A DNA stretch of 48,817 nt from CAZUMH01 sp964621645 (GCA_964621645.1 CAZUMH010000012.1:1-48817), one strand, 5' to 3'. Numbered from the stretch's first letter, positions 25,271 to 33,683 are shown. Notes: generated by a model from the letters alone, not told the origin. Numbers and translations are program-made.

Positions 25271-25763
25271 ATTATCGGCGAAAATAATCCCGGATGGATC
25301 GATTATAGTGATTAATCAGGATAGTTATCGTATGCGTTCCAAAGGTTTTTCTATTGTCAAATAACCCGATCGCCCGGGATATCCATCCTGGGCGAACCAT
25401 ACATGGGGTATCCATCCCAGGTTGAACATAGGCTGTCCTTTTTGACGGGACAAAAAGGACCAAAAATCCCTGGCGCGGCTGAATGGTCTTTCACGGGTGC
25501 TTTCTCCTTCTTCGTATCTCTCTGTCCCATCCCGGTCCCCGGAGGCTGCTTTTCTCTCACTGCGGCGGCCCGAAAATGAACCGGGCCGCCGATTGTTTTC
25601 GTTTTCACGCCGGCCCCTTTCCTGGCGCGCGGTGTTTTGCGGCGATAAAGCAACAGCCGCGCCTTCGGGCCGGAAGCAGGCCCGAATAAGGTATATTTTC
25701 TCCTGACGGTTACATTATTATCATTAATTCGAGACTATGGTAGTTAACGCGGTTCGTTGAATT
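25271..25763. other. Non-coding spacer with hairpins and an imperfect tandem repeat
   Basis: No convincing gene. Contents: two imperfect 26-nt direct repeats at 25376-25401 and 25405-25430 (19/26 matches, both with TATCCATCC); a perfect 10-bp hairpin GTCCTTTTTG-ACGGGA-CAAAAAGGAC at 25435-25460; and a perfect 9-bp hairpin GGCGGCCCG/CGGGCCGCC at 25564-25590 followed by a T-rich tract. Sequence of the CTTTTTG..CAAAAAG kind is a widespread repeat near gene ends in environmental bacteria (from memory). The spacer separates the plus-strand T9SS gene from the convergent arfB. Confidence 0.55.
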
Positions 25764-26192
25764 TTACTCATTTGCGTCAGGTGCGGGTTTGCGGCGAAGT
25801 TTTTTCAGAAGCCCCCGTTTTTTCTTTTGTTCCAGCCGGGCTGCTTTTTTGGCTCGCGGGATTCGGGTAGGCCGTCGGGAGGGTGGCGTCAGGCTGGCTT
25901 CCCGGATGAGATCGGCCAGCCGCTCCCGGGCCTCGCGGCGGTTTCTGTGCTGGGAGCGATGGGCGGAGGCTTCAATGACAATGACTCCTTCACCGGTAAG
26001 ACGGTTTCCGGCCAGACGGGAAAGGCGTTCTTTAACCGCGGGAGAAAGAGAAGGGGAGTTCAGCGCATGAAAGCGCAGCTGGACGGCGGTGGAGGCCTTG
26101 TTCAGATGCTGACCGCCGGGACCGCCGGCCCTCAGAAAGGATTCCTGCAATTCTTCTTCAGGGATAGATATTGTATCGGTGACGACGAGCAT
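25764..26192 (-). CDS. arfB: Alternative ribosome-rescue factor / aminoacyl-tRNA hydrolase ArfB
   Basis: A 142-residue class I release-factor-like protein. The catalytic GGQ motif lies in RAGGPGGQHLNK (about residues 22-33), followed by the lysine- and arginine-rich C-terminal tail (KKAARLEQKKKRGLLKKLRRK) that enters the empty mRNA channel of stalled ribosomes. It hydrolyses peptidyl-tRNA on ribosomes lacking a stop codon. The length and domain order match YaeJ/ArfB; the long stop-codon-recognition domains of RF1/RF2 are absent. It is the last gene of an apparent operon with plsC-like, Asp-box lipoprotein and S9A peptidase genes. Confidence 0.92.
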   Translation of the reverse strand: MLVVTDTISIPEEELQESFLRAGGPGGQHLNKASTAVQLRFHALNSPSLSPAVKERLSRLAGNRLTGEGVIVIEASAHRSQHRNRREARERLADLIREASLTPPSRRPTRIPRAKKAARLEQKKKRGLLKKLRRKPAPDANE

Positions 26193-26242
26193 ACTGTCCG
26201 GTCCATTCTCTTCACAGCATTAGGGCGTGACAGGAGACGGAA

Positions 26243-27037
26243 TCAATCCTCCTTTTCCCATTTCGCCAGATGGGAGCTGATGAAATCGACAATCCGGTCC
26301 TGCTGTTCCCGGCCGTTTCCTTGCACCGTCATAGGATCACCGAAGGCGAGATGCACCGTGCGTTTCGGATCTATTTTGCCGAAATCCTTGATCAGTTTGC
26401 CGTTTCCCCAGGCGCCGGTCTTCAAGGCGATGGGTACTACGGGGACCCCGGCCCGGCGGGCCAGTTTGACGCCCACCGAGTTGAATTCGGCGGGATTGAA
26501 TTTGAGCTGCCGGGTGCGCTGGGGAAAGACGATAATCGAAATGCCGCGTTTCAGTCTTTCCGTTCCCTGATTCAGCATAATCGGCAGGTCCTCCCTGGCT
26601 CGGGTGCGCCCCACGACCACGGGGTCTCGGGATCTCATGACATGTTTAAAGACAGGGTAGGTGACGAGCCCTTTTTTGACGATGAAGGTGACCGGTAGAA
26701 AGGGAACGATGAGACTGGGAAGCAGAAATGTCTCCAGCGTGCTCATGTGGTTGCCGACGAAAACGAAAGGCGGCTTTCTCCCTTGCAATCCGTGCAGGTT
26801 CTCCAGGTGTAAACGGATTCCCGCCTTTTCCAGAGCTTTTACCGTCCCGGAAGAGGCTTCCACCCAGGCGGCGTCGTCCATTCTGCCCCGTTTTGCCAGG
26901 CGGGCTGATGTTATGATAATATCGATTATGCGGGGATAGAACGCCAGACCCGGTGATACTTTCGCCAGGGCGGTCTGGCGGCCCGGAGCGGTACGATATT
27001 CCGGGAATTGGCGCACATCGAAGTAGAGTGAACTCAC
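26243..27037 (-). CDS. 1-acyl-sn-glycerol-3-phosphate acyltransferase-like protein
   Basis: A 264-residue PlsC/LPLAT-superfamily protein. Family members transfer an acyl chain to lysophosphatidate at the inner membrane. The first motif reads NHMSTLE, where NHxxxxD is expected, so Asp is replaced by Glu. The second motif reads FPQRTR where FPEGTR is usual. GVPVVPIALKTG is the conserved fourth block. The altered motifs suggest either a divergent acyl acceptor or reduced activity. The start is GTG at 27037, with GGAGGAG 8 nt upstream. It lies 22 nt after the Asp-box lipoprotein gene. Confidence 0.8.
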   Translation of the reverse strand: MSSLYFDVRQFPEYRTAPGRQTALAKVSPGLAFYPRIIDIIITSARLAKRGRMDDAAWVEASSGTVKALEKAGIRLHLENLHGLQGRKPPFVFVGNHMSTLETFLLPSLIVPFLPVTFIVKKGLVTYPVFKHVMRSRDPVVVGRTRAREDLPIMLNQGTERLKRGISIIVFPQRTRQLKFNPAEFNSVGVKLARRAGVPVVPIALKTGAWGNGKLIKDFGKIDPKRTVHLAFGDPMTVQGNGREQQDRIVDFISSHLAKWEKED

Positions 27038-27059
27038 CGGCGCTTCTCCTCCATATTAA

Positions 27060-28115
27060 TCAATGCGTTACTTCCCGGGGACGCAGTCGAGCGATTCGAC
27101 CTCCCGCGCCGCAGGCCCAGCCTGTCTTCCCGGAGGGTTCGAACGATACGGCATGAAAGCCGTTGGAGGCGATCTCCCGCCAGGTGCGGCCGCCATCCTG
27201 GGAAAGGCTGATCCCGGAGGTGCCCACGGCTAGAAAAACAGGTCCCCGCCATTCCGGTATCAGGGCTACGGCGGAGCGGAATCCGGCAGGATATATCCGG
27301 GAAGGCTTCCAGGTTACTCCGCCGTCCTTACTGAATGCGGCTGTCCCCTGAGCATCCTGATCTTGCTGATAATCACCGCCGACGGCGATCCCACTGTTCC
27401 TGTTCATAAAAGCGAGGGAGAAAATTCCCTGGGAGCCCGCCCCGGATCGGAGCGGCGTGGCAGAGACGAGCCAGGTCTCACCCCAGTCCCGGGAATAGAA
27501 TACCCGGGCCGCGCCGCCGCCGCTGCCAATCCAGGCGTATCCTGAATCGGCCGTGCAGATGGAACTGCCTGAGGCGGCGAATCCCGCTTCCCCGGCAAGC
27601 GCGGCAGGCAGCACGGCGGTATCGATTTCCCGCCAGGTGCGGCCGCCGTCCTCTGTTTTTACAATGAGAAAGGATCCGTCGACCGGATCGCTGAAGGCCA
27701 GGCCCCGCTTCCGGTCCCAAAAGGCCATGCCGTCAAAGAAGACCCCTTCCCGGTCATTGCGGTACACCAAGGTCCAGCTTTTCCCGCCGTCCCGGGTCCG
27801 ATAAAAGAGAGCAGGGCTGCCCACTCCCATGAGCAGGGCGGTATTGTCGTCCCAGGCCTGTACATCCCTGAAATCGACACTCCCGGCACCCTCGACTTTC
27901 CCGGCCTGCCAGGTGTCACCGCCGTCCAGACTGCGCAAAAAGGTTGCCCCGTTGCCGCTGGCCCAGATTACCTGTGAGGAAACCACGCACAGGCCGCGCA
28001 GACTGGCCGTGGTGCCGCTTTTCAGCGGCTCCATGCGTATATCGATACGGCCGCTGTTCCGGCAGGAGAGGCCGGCCAGCAGCGGGACAATCCAGAAAAT
28101 AACGCTTTTTTCCAT
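27060..28115 (-). CDS. Asp-box (sialidase/YCF48-like) propeller lipoprotein
   Basis: A 351-residue lipoprotein with signal and lipobox (LAGLSC, Cys near residue 18). Repeated Asp-box motifs S-x-D-G-G-x-T-W occur in SLDGGDTW, TRDGGKSW, TEDGGRTW, SRDWGETW, SKDGGVTW and SQDGGRTW. This is the pattern of YCF48/Hcf136 photosystem assembly factors and of sialidase-type propellers. No sialidase catalytic arginine triad is evident, so a binding or structural role is more likely. The start at 28115 is chosen because GGAG lies 9 nt upstream; the TTG two codons earlier sits too close. It is in an operon with the S9A peptidase upstream and plsC-like and arfB genes downstream. Confidence 0.78.
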   Translation of the reverse strand: MEKSVIFWIVPLLAGLSCRNSGRIDIRMEPLKSGTTASLRGLCVVSSQVIWASGNGATFLRSLDGGDTWQAGKVEGAGSVDFRDVQAWDDNTALLMGVGSPALFYRTRDGGKSWTLVYRNDREGVFFDGMAFWDRKRGLAFSDPVDGSFLIVKTEDGGRTWREIDTAVLPAALAGEAGFAASGSSICTADSGYAWIGSGGGAARVFYSRDWGETWLVSATPLRSGAGSQGIFSLAFMNRNSGIAVGGDYQQDQDAQGTAAFSKDGGVTWKPSRIYPAGFRSAVALIPEWRGPVFLAVGTSGISLSQDGGRTWREIASNGFHAVSFEPSGKTGWACGAGGRIARLRPREVTH

Positions 28116-28170
28116 CGACAATTACTCCATCCTGAACAGAGCGTAATACACATAACGTCGTCCCCGCGCC

Positions 28171-30315
28171 TTATTTGGTTATACCCTCCAGAGAGAAGAT
28201 AAAGGCCATCTCCATGGCTTCTTCCCTGAGCCGCTCGAAGCGGCCTGAGGCTCCGCCGTGTCCGAATGACATATTTATTTTCAGAAGAAGCGGATTGCTG
28301 TCCGTCTTGAGGGCTCTCAGTTTGGCCACCCATTTGGCCGGTTCCCAGTACTGCACCTGGGAGTCATGCAGTCCCGTGGTTACCAGGAGCGCTGGATAGG
28401 CTTTTGCCGTAACATTGTCATACGGCGAGTAGGAGAGCATGTAATCGTAATACTTCTTTTTATTGGGATTGCCCCACTCGTCGTATTCCCCGGTAGTGAG
28501 GGGGATCGTTTCGTCCAGCATGGTGGTGACCACATCCACGAAGGGAACGTTGGCGATGATCCCGTGGAAGAGATCCGGAGCAAGGTTGGCCACGGCTCCC
28601 ATCAGCAGTCCGCCGGCACTGCCCCCCTGGGCGTAGAGATGCTCCGGCGAGGTGAATTTCTGCTGGACCAGATAGCGGGCGCAGTCGGTAAAATCGGTGA
28701 AGGTATTGCGTTTCTTGAGCAGTTTCCCGTCCTCGTACCAGTAGCGGCCCATTTCCTGTCCGCCCCGGATGTGAGCGATGGCGTAAACGAAACCGCGGTC
28801 CAGCAGGCTCAGCCGGGTGGAGCTGAAGCGGGGTTCCATGCTGTATCCGTAACTGCCGTAGCCGTAGATGAGCAGAGGAGCGCTGCCGTCCTTGACCAGA
28901 CCCTTGCGATAGACCAGGGAGATGGGAACCGGGGTGCCGTCTTCGGCCGGAGCATAGAGACGTTCGGTGTGATAGTCGGCCGAATCGAACCCTCCCAGCA
29001 CTTCATCCTGCTTCAAGAGCGTTTTTTCCCGGGTCTCCATATTGTAGTCATAGGTCGTGTAGGGGGTGGTCATGGAGGTATAGGCAAAGCGAAGCTTCTT
29101 GCTGGCCATTTCCGGATTGATGGAGATGGAAGCGGTATAGGCTTCCTCACCGAAGTCGATATAGTAATCCGTCCCGTCCTTCTGGTCCATGACGCGCAGT
29201 TCCACCAGTCCGTTTTTCCGTTCATTGAGCACAAGAAAGTCGTCAAAGACTTCAATTCCCTGCAGGAGCACATCCTTGCGGTGAGGGATAATCTCTTCCC
29301 AGTGGGATCGTCCAGGGCTGCTGATGGGGGCCTGCATGAGCCGGAAGTTTTCCGCCTTGTAATTGGTCAGAATGTAAAATGAATCCTTGTAGTCGTACAC
29401 CCGGTATTCATAATCGGGGGCACGTTTTTGAATAATGCGAAAATCATCCTCGGGCCGGTCCGCCGGAAGAAAGCGCGTCTCAGATGAGAGGGTACTGGCA
29501 CTGGCAATATAGATGAAACGGTCCGATTTTGATTTATACACATAGGTGACAAAGGTATTGTCCGATTCATGATAGATTTCCACATCTTCTGCAACGTTGG
29601 TTCCCAGTTTATGGCGCCAGATCTTATGGGGCCGCAGGGTGGAATCCTTGGTGACGTAGAAAACTGTTTGATTGTCCGCGGCCCAGACGGCTCCGCCGGT
29701 GGTGTTGAGCAGGCGATCCGCCAGTATCTCTCCGGTATCCAGGTTCTTGAATCTGATGGTATATTTACGGCGGCTCACGGTATCCTCTCCAAAAGCCAGA
29801 AGATGATTATCAGTACTTACCGCCAGTCCGGTAGCCTGGTAAAACGAGTAACCCCGGGCCAGCTCGTTGACATCCAGAAGAACCTCATCCTCACCATCAA
29901 GCGCTTTTTTACGCAGATAGATGGGATATTCACCGTTTTTCACGTATTTGCTGTAGTACCAATAGCCGTTTTTAAAATAGGGAACGGATTCATCCGATTT
30001 CTTGATTCGCCCCAGCATCTCTTTGTAGAGTTTTTTCTGCAGGCCCCGGGTGGGAGCAAGCACGCTGTCCGTGTAGGCATTCTCCGCCTTCAAATAATCG
30101 ATCACTTCCGGGTTTTCCCGCTGGTTGAGCCAATAGTAGTTGTCTATGCGGGTATCCCCATGAATTGTAAGTCGGTGAGGGATTTTTTGAGCCCTGGGCG
30201 GTATTGGAGAAAGATCCAGACTGGCCTGACGGCCGCAGCCCCAGACAAACAGGAAAACTACCAGGATGAAAAAAAGGCCCGGGACAAGTCTCAGCTGCTG
30301 ATGAGTGTCCTGCAT
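28171..30315 (-). CDS. S9A prolyl oligopeptidase / oligopeptidase B-like lipoprotein
   Basis: A 714-residue POP-family peptidase. It carries a signal and lipobox (FVWGC, Cys27), a short linker, an N-terminal propeller (about residues 60-430) and a C-terminal alpha/beta-hydrolase domain. The catalytic triad is Ser566 in GGSAGG, Asp651 in TGLHDSQV and His686 in SFGHGG. It should cleave short oligopeptides, with either PtrB-like (after Lys/Arg) or prolyl specificity. The membrane anchor differs from the cytoplasmic E. coli PtrB. The start at 30315 has AAGGAGG upstream and lies about 36 nt after the predicted transcript start; the longer frame would cross the promoter. First gene of a four-gene operon. 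Confidence 0.9.
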   Translation of the reverse strand: MQDTHQQLRLVPGLFFILVVFLFVWGCGRQASLDLSPIPPRAQKIPHRLTIHGDTRIDNYYWLNQRENPEVIDYLKAENAYTDSVLAPTRGLQKKLYKEMLGRIKKSDESVPYFKNGYWYYSKYVKNGEYPIYLRKKALDGEDEVLLDVNELARGYSFYQATGLAVSTDNHLLAFGEDTVSRRKYTIRFKNLDTGEILADRLLNTTGGAVWAADNQTVFYVTKDSTLRPHKIWRHKLGTNVAEDVEIYHESDNTFVTYVYKSKSDRFIYIASASTLSSETRFLPADRPEDDFRIIQKRAPDYEYRVYDYKDSFYILTNYKAENFRLMQAPISSPGRSHWEEIIPHRKDVLLQGIEVFDDFLVLNERKNGLVELRVMDQKDGTDYYIDFGEEAYTASISINPEMASKKLRFAYTSMTTPYTTYDYNMETREKTLLKQDEVLGGFDSADYHTERLYAPAEDGTPVPISLVYRKGLVKDGSAPLLIYGYGSYGYSMEPRFSSTRLSLLDRGFVYAIAHIRGGQEMGRYWYEDGKLLKKRNTFTDFTDCARYLVQQKFTSPEHLYAQGGSAGGLLMGAVANLAPDLFHGIIANVPFVDVVTTMLDETIPLTTGEYDEWGNPNKKKYYDYMLSYSPYDNVTAKAYPALLVTTGLHDSQVQYWEPAKWVAKLRALKTDSNPLLLKINMSFGHGGASGRFERLREEAMEMAFIFSLEGITK

Positions 30316-30357
30316 GGCAGTGCCTCCTTGAACGTAGGGATAGGTATTCTGATGACA

Positions 30358-30386
30358 ATTATAGCGATTAACGGGCGTAATTTCAA
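30358..30386 (-). promoter_or_regulatory. sigma70-type promoter of the S9A operon
   Basis: On the minus strand TTGAAA (30386-30381), 17 bp and a perfect TATAAT (30363-30358). Start near 30351 gives a leader of about 36 nt. Confidence 0.8.
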
Positions 30387-30405
30387 GGAAAATGTAAATA
30401 GTCCT

Positions 30406-30424
30406 GATAATTCGGGGAATTATC
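30406..30424. promoter_or_regulatory. Perfect 19-bp palindrome, Fur-box-shaped or terminator-like
   Basis: GATAATTC-GGG-GAATTATC. The outer arms GATAAT-N7-ATTATC equal those of the classical Fur box. It lies between divergent genes, about 20 bp beyond the S9A -35 and just upstream of a TATAAT at 30437-30442 on the plus strand. It is also followed by G-TTTTTT, so on the plus strand it could be a terminator. The two readings cannot be separated by sequence alone. Confidence 0.5.
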
Positions 30425-30436
30425 GGGGTTTTTTCG

Positions 30437-30442
30437 TATAAT
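30437..30442 (+). promoter_or_regulatory. Candidate -10 box of the GWxTD gene
   Basis: A perfect TATAAT without a matching -35 hexamer; the -35 position overlaps the palindrome at 30406-30424. If real, the promoter may need an activator or be controlled at the palindrome. The leader would be about 140 nt and includes the hairpin at 30529-30567. Confidence 0.35.
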
Positions 30443-30528
30443 AAGAGACATGAGAGATGTTCCGACCCGGATAGATAGTATAATCCAGAGCAGGACGACA
30501 TGATAATTCGAGCCGCATAAAAGCTCGT

Positions 30529-30567
30529 TATCCAGCAGATCGCGGAATACCTGCGATTTTCTGGATA
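30529..30567 (+). repeat. Hairpin in the GWxTD gene leader
   Basis: The outer stem TATCCAG/CTGGATA (7 bp) and inner stem ATCGC/GCGAT (5 bp) are separated by small internal loops. It ends 21 nt before the start codon, just ahead of AAAGGAG, so it could affect translation. Confidence 0.4.
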
Positions 30568-30588
30568 GACGAGAAAGGAGACGACTCT

Positions 30589-32244
30589 ATGGACTCCATT
30601 ATTCAGAGAAAACTGTTCATTGCCGGATTCATCGCTGGTATCATGGCGGCTGTACTTTTACCGGATGGAAATAAGCATTCAGGTATGGTATGTGCTCAGG
30701 TCCCGGATGCCCAAAACCAGGACAGGATCACAGAGCCCGATCGTGCCATCAAACAGGGGCTCGCCCTTATCCAGTCCGGTTCCACGGTGGAAGGGACCGA
30801 TCTGTTTTACCGCGGACTGCGCCTGCTGGGTTCCCATCCCTATGCCGACTCTTTATTTCAGGCAATGAAGGATCTGTTTACGGCCGAGGAGGAGGACGCC
30901 TGCCGCCGCAGCTATAATAAAGGTTCCTTTATACTGGAGTACTGGCAGAAACACGATCCTACTCCGGCCACACCGGAGAATGAAGGCATCGCGGAACACT
31001 GGAACCGTCTGAGGGAAGCCCGCAGGCAGTTTCGCTCGCCGGTGCCGCGGGGATACGATGACCGGGGTATGATCTACGTGCGCTATGGTCCTCCCAATGA
31101 TCGTGCCATACTTACTTCCAACAGCTACGGCGTTCCCAACGAATGCTGGGTGTACAACTCCTTCGGGGAAGAAGTTGTCTTCGATTTCGTAAAGCTGGGC
31201 GGTCATTTCGAGCAGCTGAACAGCCTGCGGGACATCGTAGCCGATTGTGACGAGGAAGAGACGATGCGAAAACTGGAGCTCTTCGTCGAGGACAGGAGAG
31301 GGCACAGCTCCTTATATGGATCAGCGGGGAATATATCCAATTACAGTGACGCTGAGCGCTACTTCGTCGGCAGAATTAAAGCCGCCGCCTATCGTCTGCC
31401 GGTCAGCATTTCCCAGCTGGAGCGCACGGCTCCCTCGTTACAGTCCCACATGAGTTTAAGCAGGTTCATCCGTAAAGATCTTACCCGTACCGAGATGTAC
31501 ATCGCTGTACCGTATCGTGAAATGAAATCCATGGAGAACGATCCTGAAAATCCGAAGAATCCGCGGGTGCCCCTGCGTATCGCGTATGCCATCCGTGACA
31601 CGCTGGGACGGGTGCAGTACCAGTATGATTATCCGGGACTGATCCCCGCTCCCAGAAAAAAGGATGATATATTCAGGTTTCAGCTGGACAGCCAGATTCC
31701 GGAGGGAGAGTACGGCCTGGCCATTGAGCTGCAGAATCCTCCTTCAGGAAAGAGCAGTGAATTTCTTTTCAATCTGGCAGGATTGCCGGTGAGCACCGGG
31801 AACCTTTGTCTCAGCGATGTGCAGATCACCGATGTGATACAGCAGGTGGATTGGAACAGTCCGCAGGCTTCTGCCGCCAAGGGAGATCTGCAGTTAAATC
31901 CTATCCCATTCGATGAAATTGAATCCAGGCAGAAAATATATTGTTACGGTGAGATCTACTATCTCAGTCCCGACTCCGGCGGCAGACCCGAAGCCCGCGT
32001 GTCTTACCGTATCCTCAAGCAAAATAGAAAAGATGTTGTCCGGGAGGGAGAGGATATCTCGAATGTTAAGGAATCCTTTATTACGTCTTTCCGGCGGGCG
32101 GCGGGAAAAGTGGACTGCCAGTATTACTTCCCTCTGAAAATCCGTGATTTAAAACCGGGAACGTACACCCTGGAGATCATCGTCACGGACGTTGTCGCAG
32201 GCGGAGAAGCGCATACTCACTCCTTGCTTAAGGTAGTAAAATGA
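30589..32244 (+). CDS. GWxTD-domain exported protein
   Basis: A 551-residue protein with an N-terminal signal or anchor (about residues 8-25, cleavage near VCAQ). A helical N-terminal region resembling TPR-type packing follows (about 45-110). A GWxTD-family domain lies around residues 150-215, marked by RGMIYVRYGPPNDR-like and PNECWVYNSFGEEVVFDF segments. The C-terminal part (about 320-550) holds beta-rich repeats. Such proteins occur in FCB and Acidobacteria lineages; their function is unknown. AAAGGAG lies 8 nt before the ATG. It stands alone on the plus strand, divergent from the S9A operon. Confidence 0.75.
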   Translation: MDSIIQRKLFIAGFIAGIMAAVLLPDGNKHSGMVCAQVPDAQNQDRITEPDRAIKQGLALIQSGSTVEGTDLFYRGLRLLGSHPYADSLFQAMKDLFTAEEEDACRRSYNKGSFILEYWQKHDPTPATPENEGIAEHWNRLREARRQFRSPVPRGYDDRGMIYVRYGPPNDRAILTSNSYGVPNECWVYNSFGEEVVFDFVKLGGHFEQLNSLRDIVADCDEEETMRKLELFVEDRRGHSSLYGSAGNISNYSDAERYFVGRIKAAAYRLPVSISQLERTAPSLQSHMSLSRFIRKDLTRTEMYIAVPYREMKSMENDPENPKNPRVPLRIAYAIRDTLGRVQYQYDYPGLIPAPRKKDDIFRFQLDSQIPEGEYGLAIELQNPPSGKSSEFLFNLAGLPVSTGNLCLSDVQITDVIQQVDWNSPQASAAKGDLQLNPIPFDEIESRQKIYCYGEIYYLSPDSGGRPEARVSYRILKQNRKDVVREGEDISNVKESFITSFRRAAGKVDCQYYFPLKIRDLKPGTYTLEIIVTDVVAGGEAHTHSLLKVVK

Positions 32245-32381
32245 GCAAGAGCAGGGATAGACTCGGAGGGGAAGAGCCTCTGCGAGCGATTCAAGAAAAC
32301 CATCCTGAATCTATCAATAATAATAGGTAATGGATCGGGATGGTCCAGTTACCTGTTCTACAGAGGAAGGAATTAATCATC

Positions 32382-32474
32382 GTCCCAATAAACGGGACTC
32401 AATGCTACACTGGTTTGACTATGTGAACCACGCTATCCCGATTCTTTCATTAACTATTATTATTGTTTCGGGAT
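32382..32474. repeat. REP-like palindromes in the 32.2-32.5 kb spacer
   Basis: GTCCC-AATAAAC-GGGAC at 32382-32398 belongs to the same loose family as the elements at 14196 and 18100. A second inverted repeat, ATCCCGA/TCGGGAT (32435-32441 and 32468-32474, 26-nt loop), recalls the palindrome inside the degenerate tRNA at 397-419. The spacer between the GWxTD and aminotransferase genes, which converge, has no gene that I can support. Confidence 0.45.
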
Positions 32475-32509
32475 GGCGGCGGTTGACTGACGATCGTCAA
32501 ACAAATCGA

Positions 32510-33598
32510 TCAGCGCACCGTAATTTTCTCCACCTTGATTTCCGGGGTCGGTTGTTCCTTCCCCCGGTAGATGTCCCAGTAATAACGGCGGGCCGCACCA
32601 AGCTCCTCAAAGAGAGGATGATCCGGATCGCTTTTTTGTTCCCCGATGATGTTGTTGTCCCGGTCGACCAGTACGATTCTCTCGGCCCGGTTGAGAATAC
32701 CGGCCGTGCCGATGCTGCAAACGGCCACGATTTCATTTTTTTGAGACCGCTCGATCAGTTCCCCATAGGTGAATTCCCTCTCCTCAACCGGTACTCCCCG
32801 GGAGCGCAGTATGGAGCAGATGCCCCCGATAGTCACCGAAGGCAGAATGAGCGGGCTTTCGGGAATCTTGACGACGGTACCGTCCCGCAGGGCGAAAAGA
32901 CAGCAGGATGAATCCCACTCGGTGATGCGGCGGGATTCCAGCGGTTCATGGGGCTGATCATCCAGGAAGAGAGCCGCCCCCGCTGCCGGATCGATGGATT
33001 TGGCGGCATTTACCGCCTTGACGCTGATGAGATAATTGATTCCCAGTTTGAGACATCCGGTGCCGTTAATCCCGACGGCCCGTACCAGGTTGGGAATGAC
33101 CACGCCGCTGAAGGGCTCTCCCAGATACCCCTCGTAGCTGCAGGTAACAGCCCTGATGGAAGGCTCTTCCGGAAAGGTGACACCGATGGAAACCGATTCA
33201 TCGAAGGTAAAGGGCCGCAGATAGCCCTGGGCTTCCTGCAGGGCCATATTCTTGAGAAAATCCCTCATTTCCGGGTTGGAGAAATAGACGGAAAAGGATT
33301 CCATCAGTCTTTCTCGCGCGGGAACCAGGTCCTGTTGAGTGGAACCGAGGTTGAAGGAAACGGATCGCCGCAGCCGTTCCAGGTTTTTGTAGAGGTTGAG
33401 AAAGGTGATCTCCAGTTTTCCGCCGGGCTGTTCCTTGACGAAATACCGGATGCCTTCGAAGGCGAGAAAGAGTCCGTAGTGAACCGAGCGGGAGATCGAA
33501 GGGACGGGTTCATCCTTGGACAGGATTTCAAGCTTGTCCGATTTCAACAGCAGACGAAGCTGTCGGGTGGCCCATTTGGTGCCGACGAATCCAGCCAT
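32510..33598 (-). CDS. Class IV PLP aminotransferase, branched-chain aminotransferase-like
   Basis: A 362-residue fold-type IV PLP enzyme. SVHYGLFLAFEGIRYF matches the conserved BCAT N-terminal block. The PLP Lys is Lys184 in GCLKLGINY (compare KAGGNY in IlvE). ITEWDSSCCLFAL takes the place of the usual SEGAGENLF block, and IPESPLILPSVTIG and CSIGTAGIL align with the C-terminal cofactor blocks. The length fits type II BCATs. The unusual EWDSSCC segment at the phosphate/substrate site means the substrate may not be a branched-chain amino acid. TAGGAG precedes the ATG. It follows copA with a terminator between. Confidence 0.78.
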   Translation of the reverse strand: MAGFVGTKWATRQLRLLLKSDKLEILSKDEPVPSISRSVHYGLFLAFEGIRYFVKEQPGGKLEITFLNLYKNLERLRRSVSFNLGSTQQDLVPARERLMESFSVYFSNPEMRDFLKNMALQEAQGYLRPFTFDESVSIGVTFPEEPSIRAVTCSYEGYLGEPFSGVVIPNLVRAVGINGTGCLKLGINYLISVKAVNAAKSIDPAAGAALFLDDQPHEPLESRRITEWDSSCCLFALRDGTVVKIPESPLILPSVTIGGICSILRSRGVPVEEREFTYGELIERSQKNEIVAVCSIGTAGILNRAERIVLVDRDNNIIGEQKSDPDHPLFEELGAARRYYWDIYRGKEQPTPEIKVEKITVR

Positions 33599-33683
33599 AG
33601 CGTGCTCCTATTTGACAGGTTCAGAGTTTGAAAGCAGGGTGAAATCATCGTATTCTGACGCAGGATGCTATTGCCTAATATAT

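Noticed and set aside
25272..25653. Two minus-strand ORFs of 63 and 98 residues
   Set aside because: They span hairpins and direct repeats, have no ribosome-binding sites and unusual composition.
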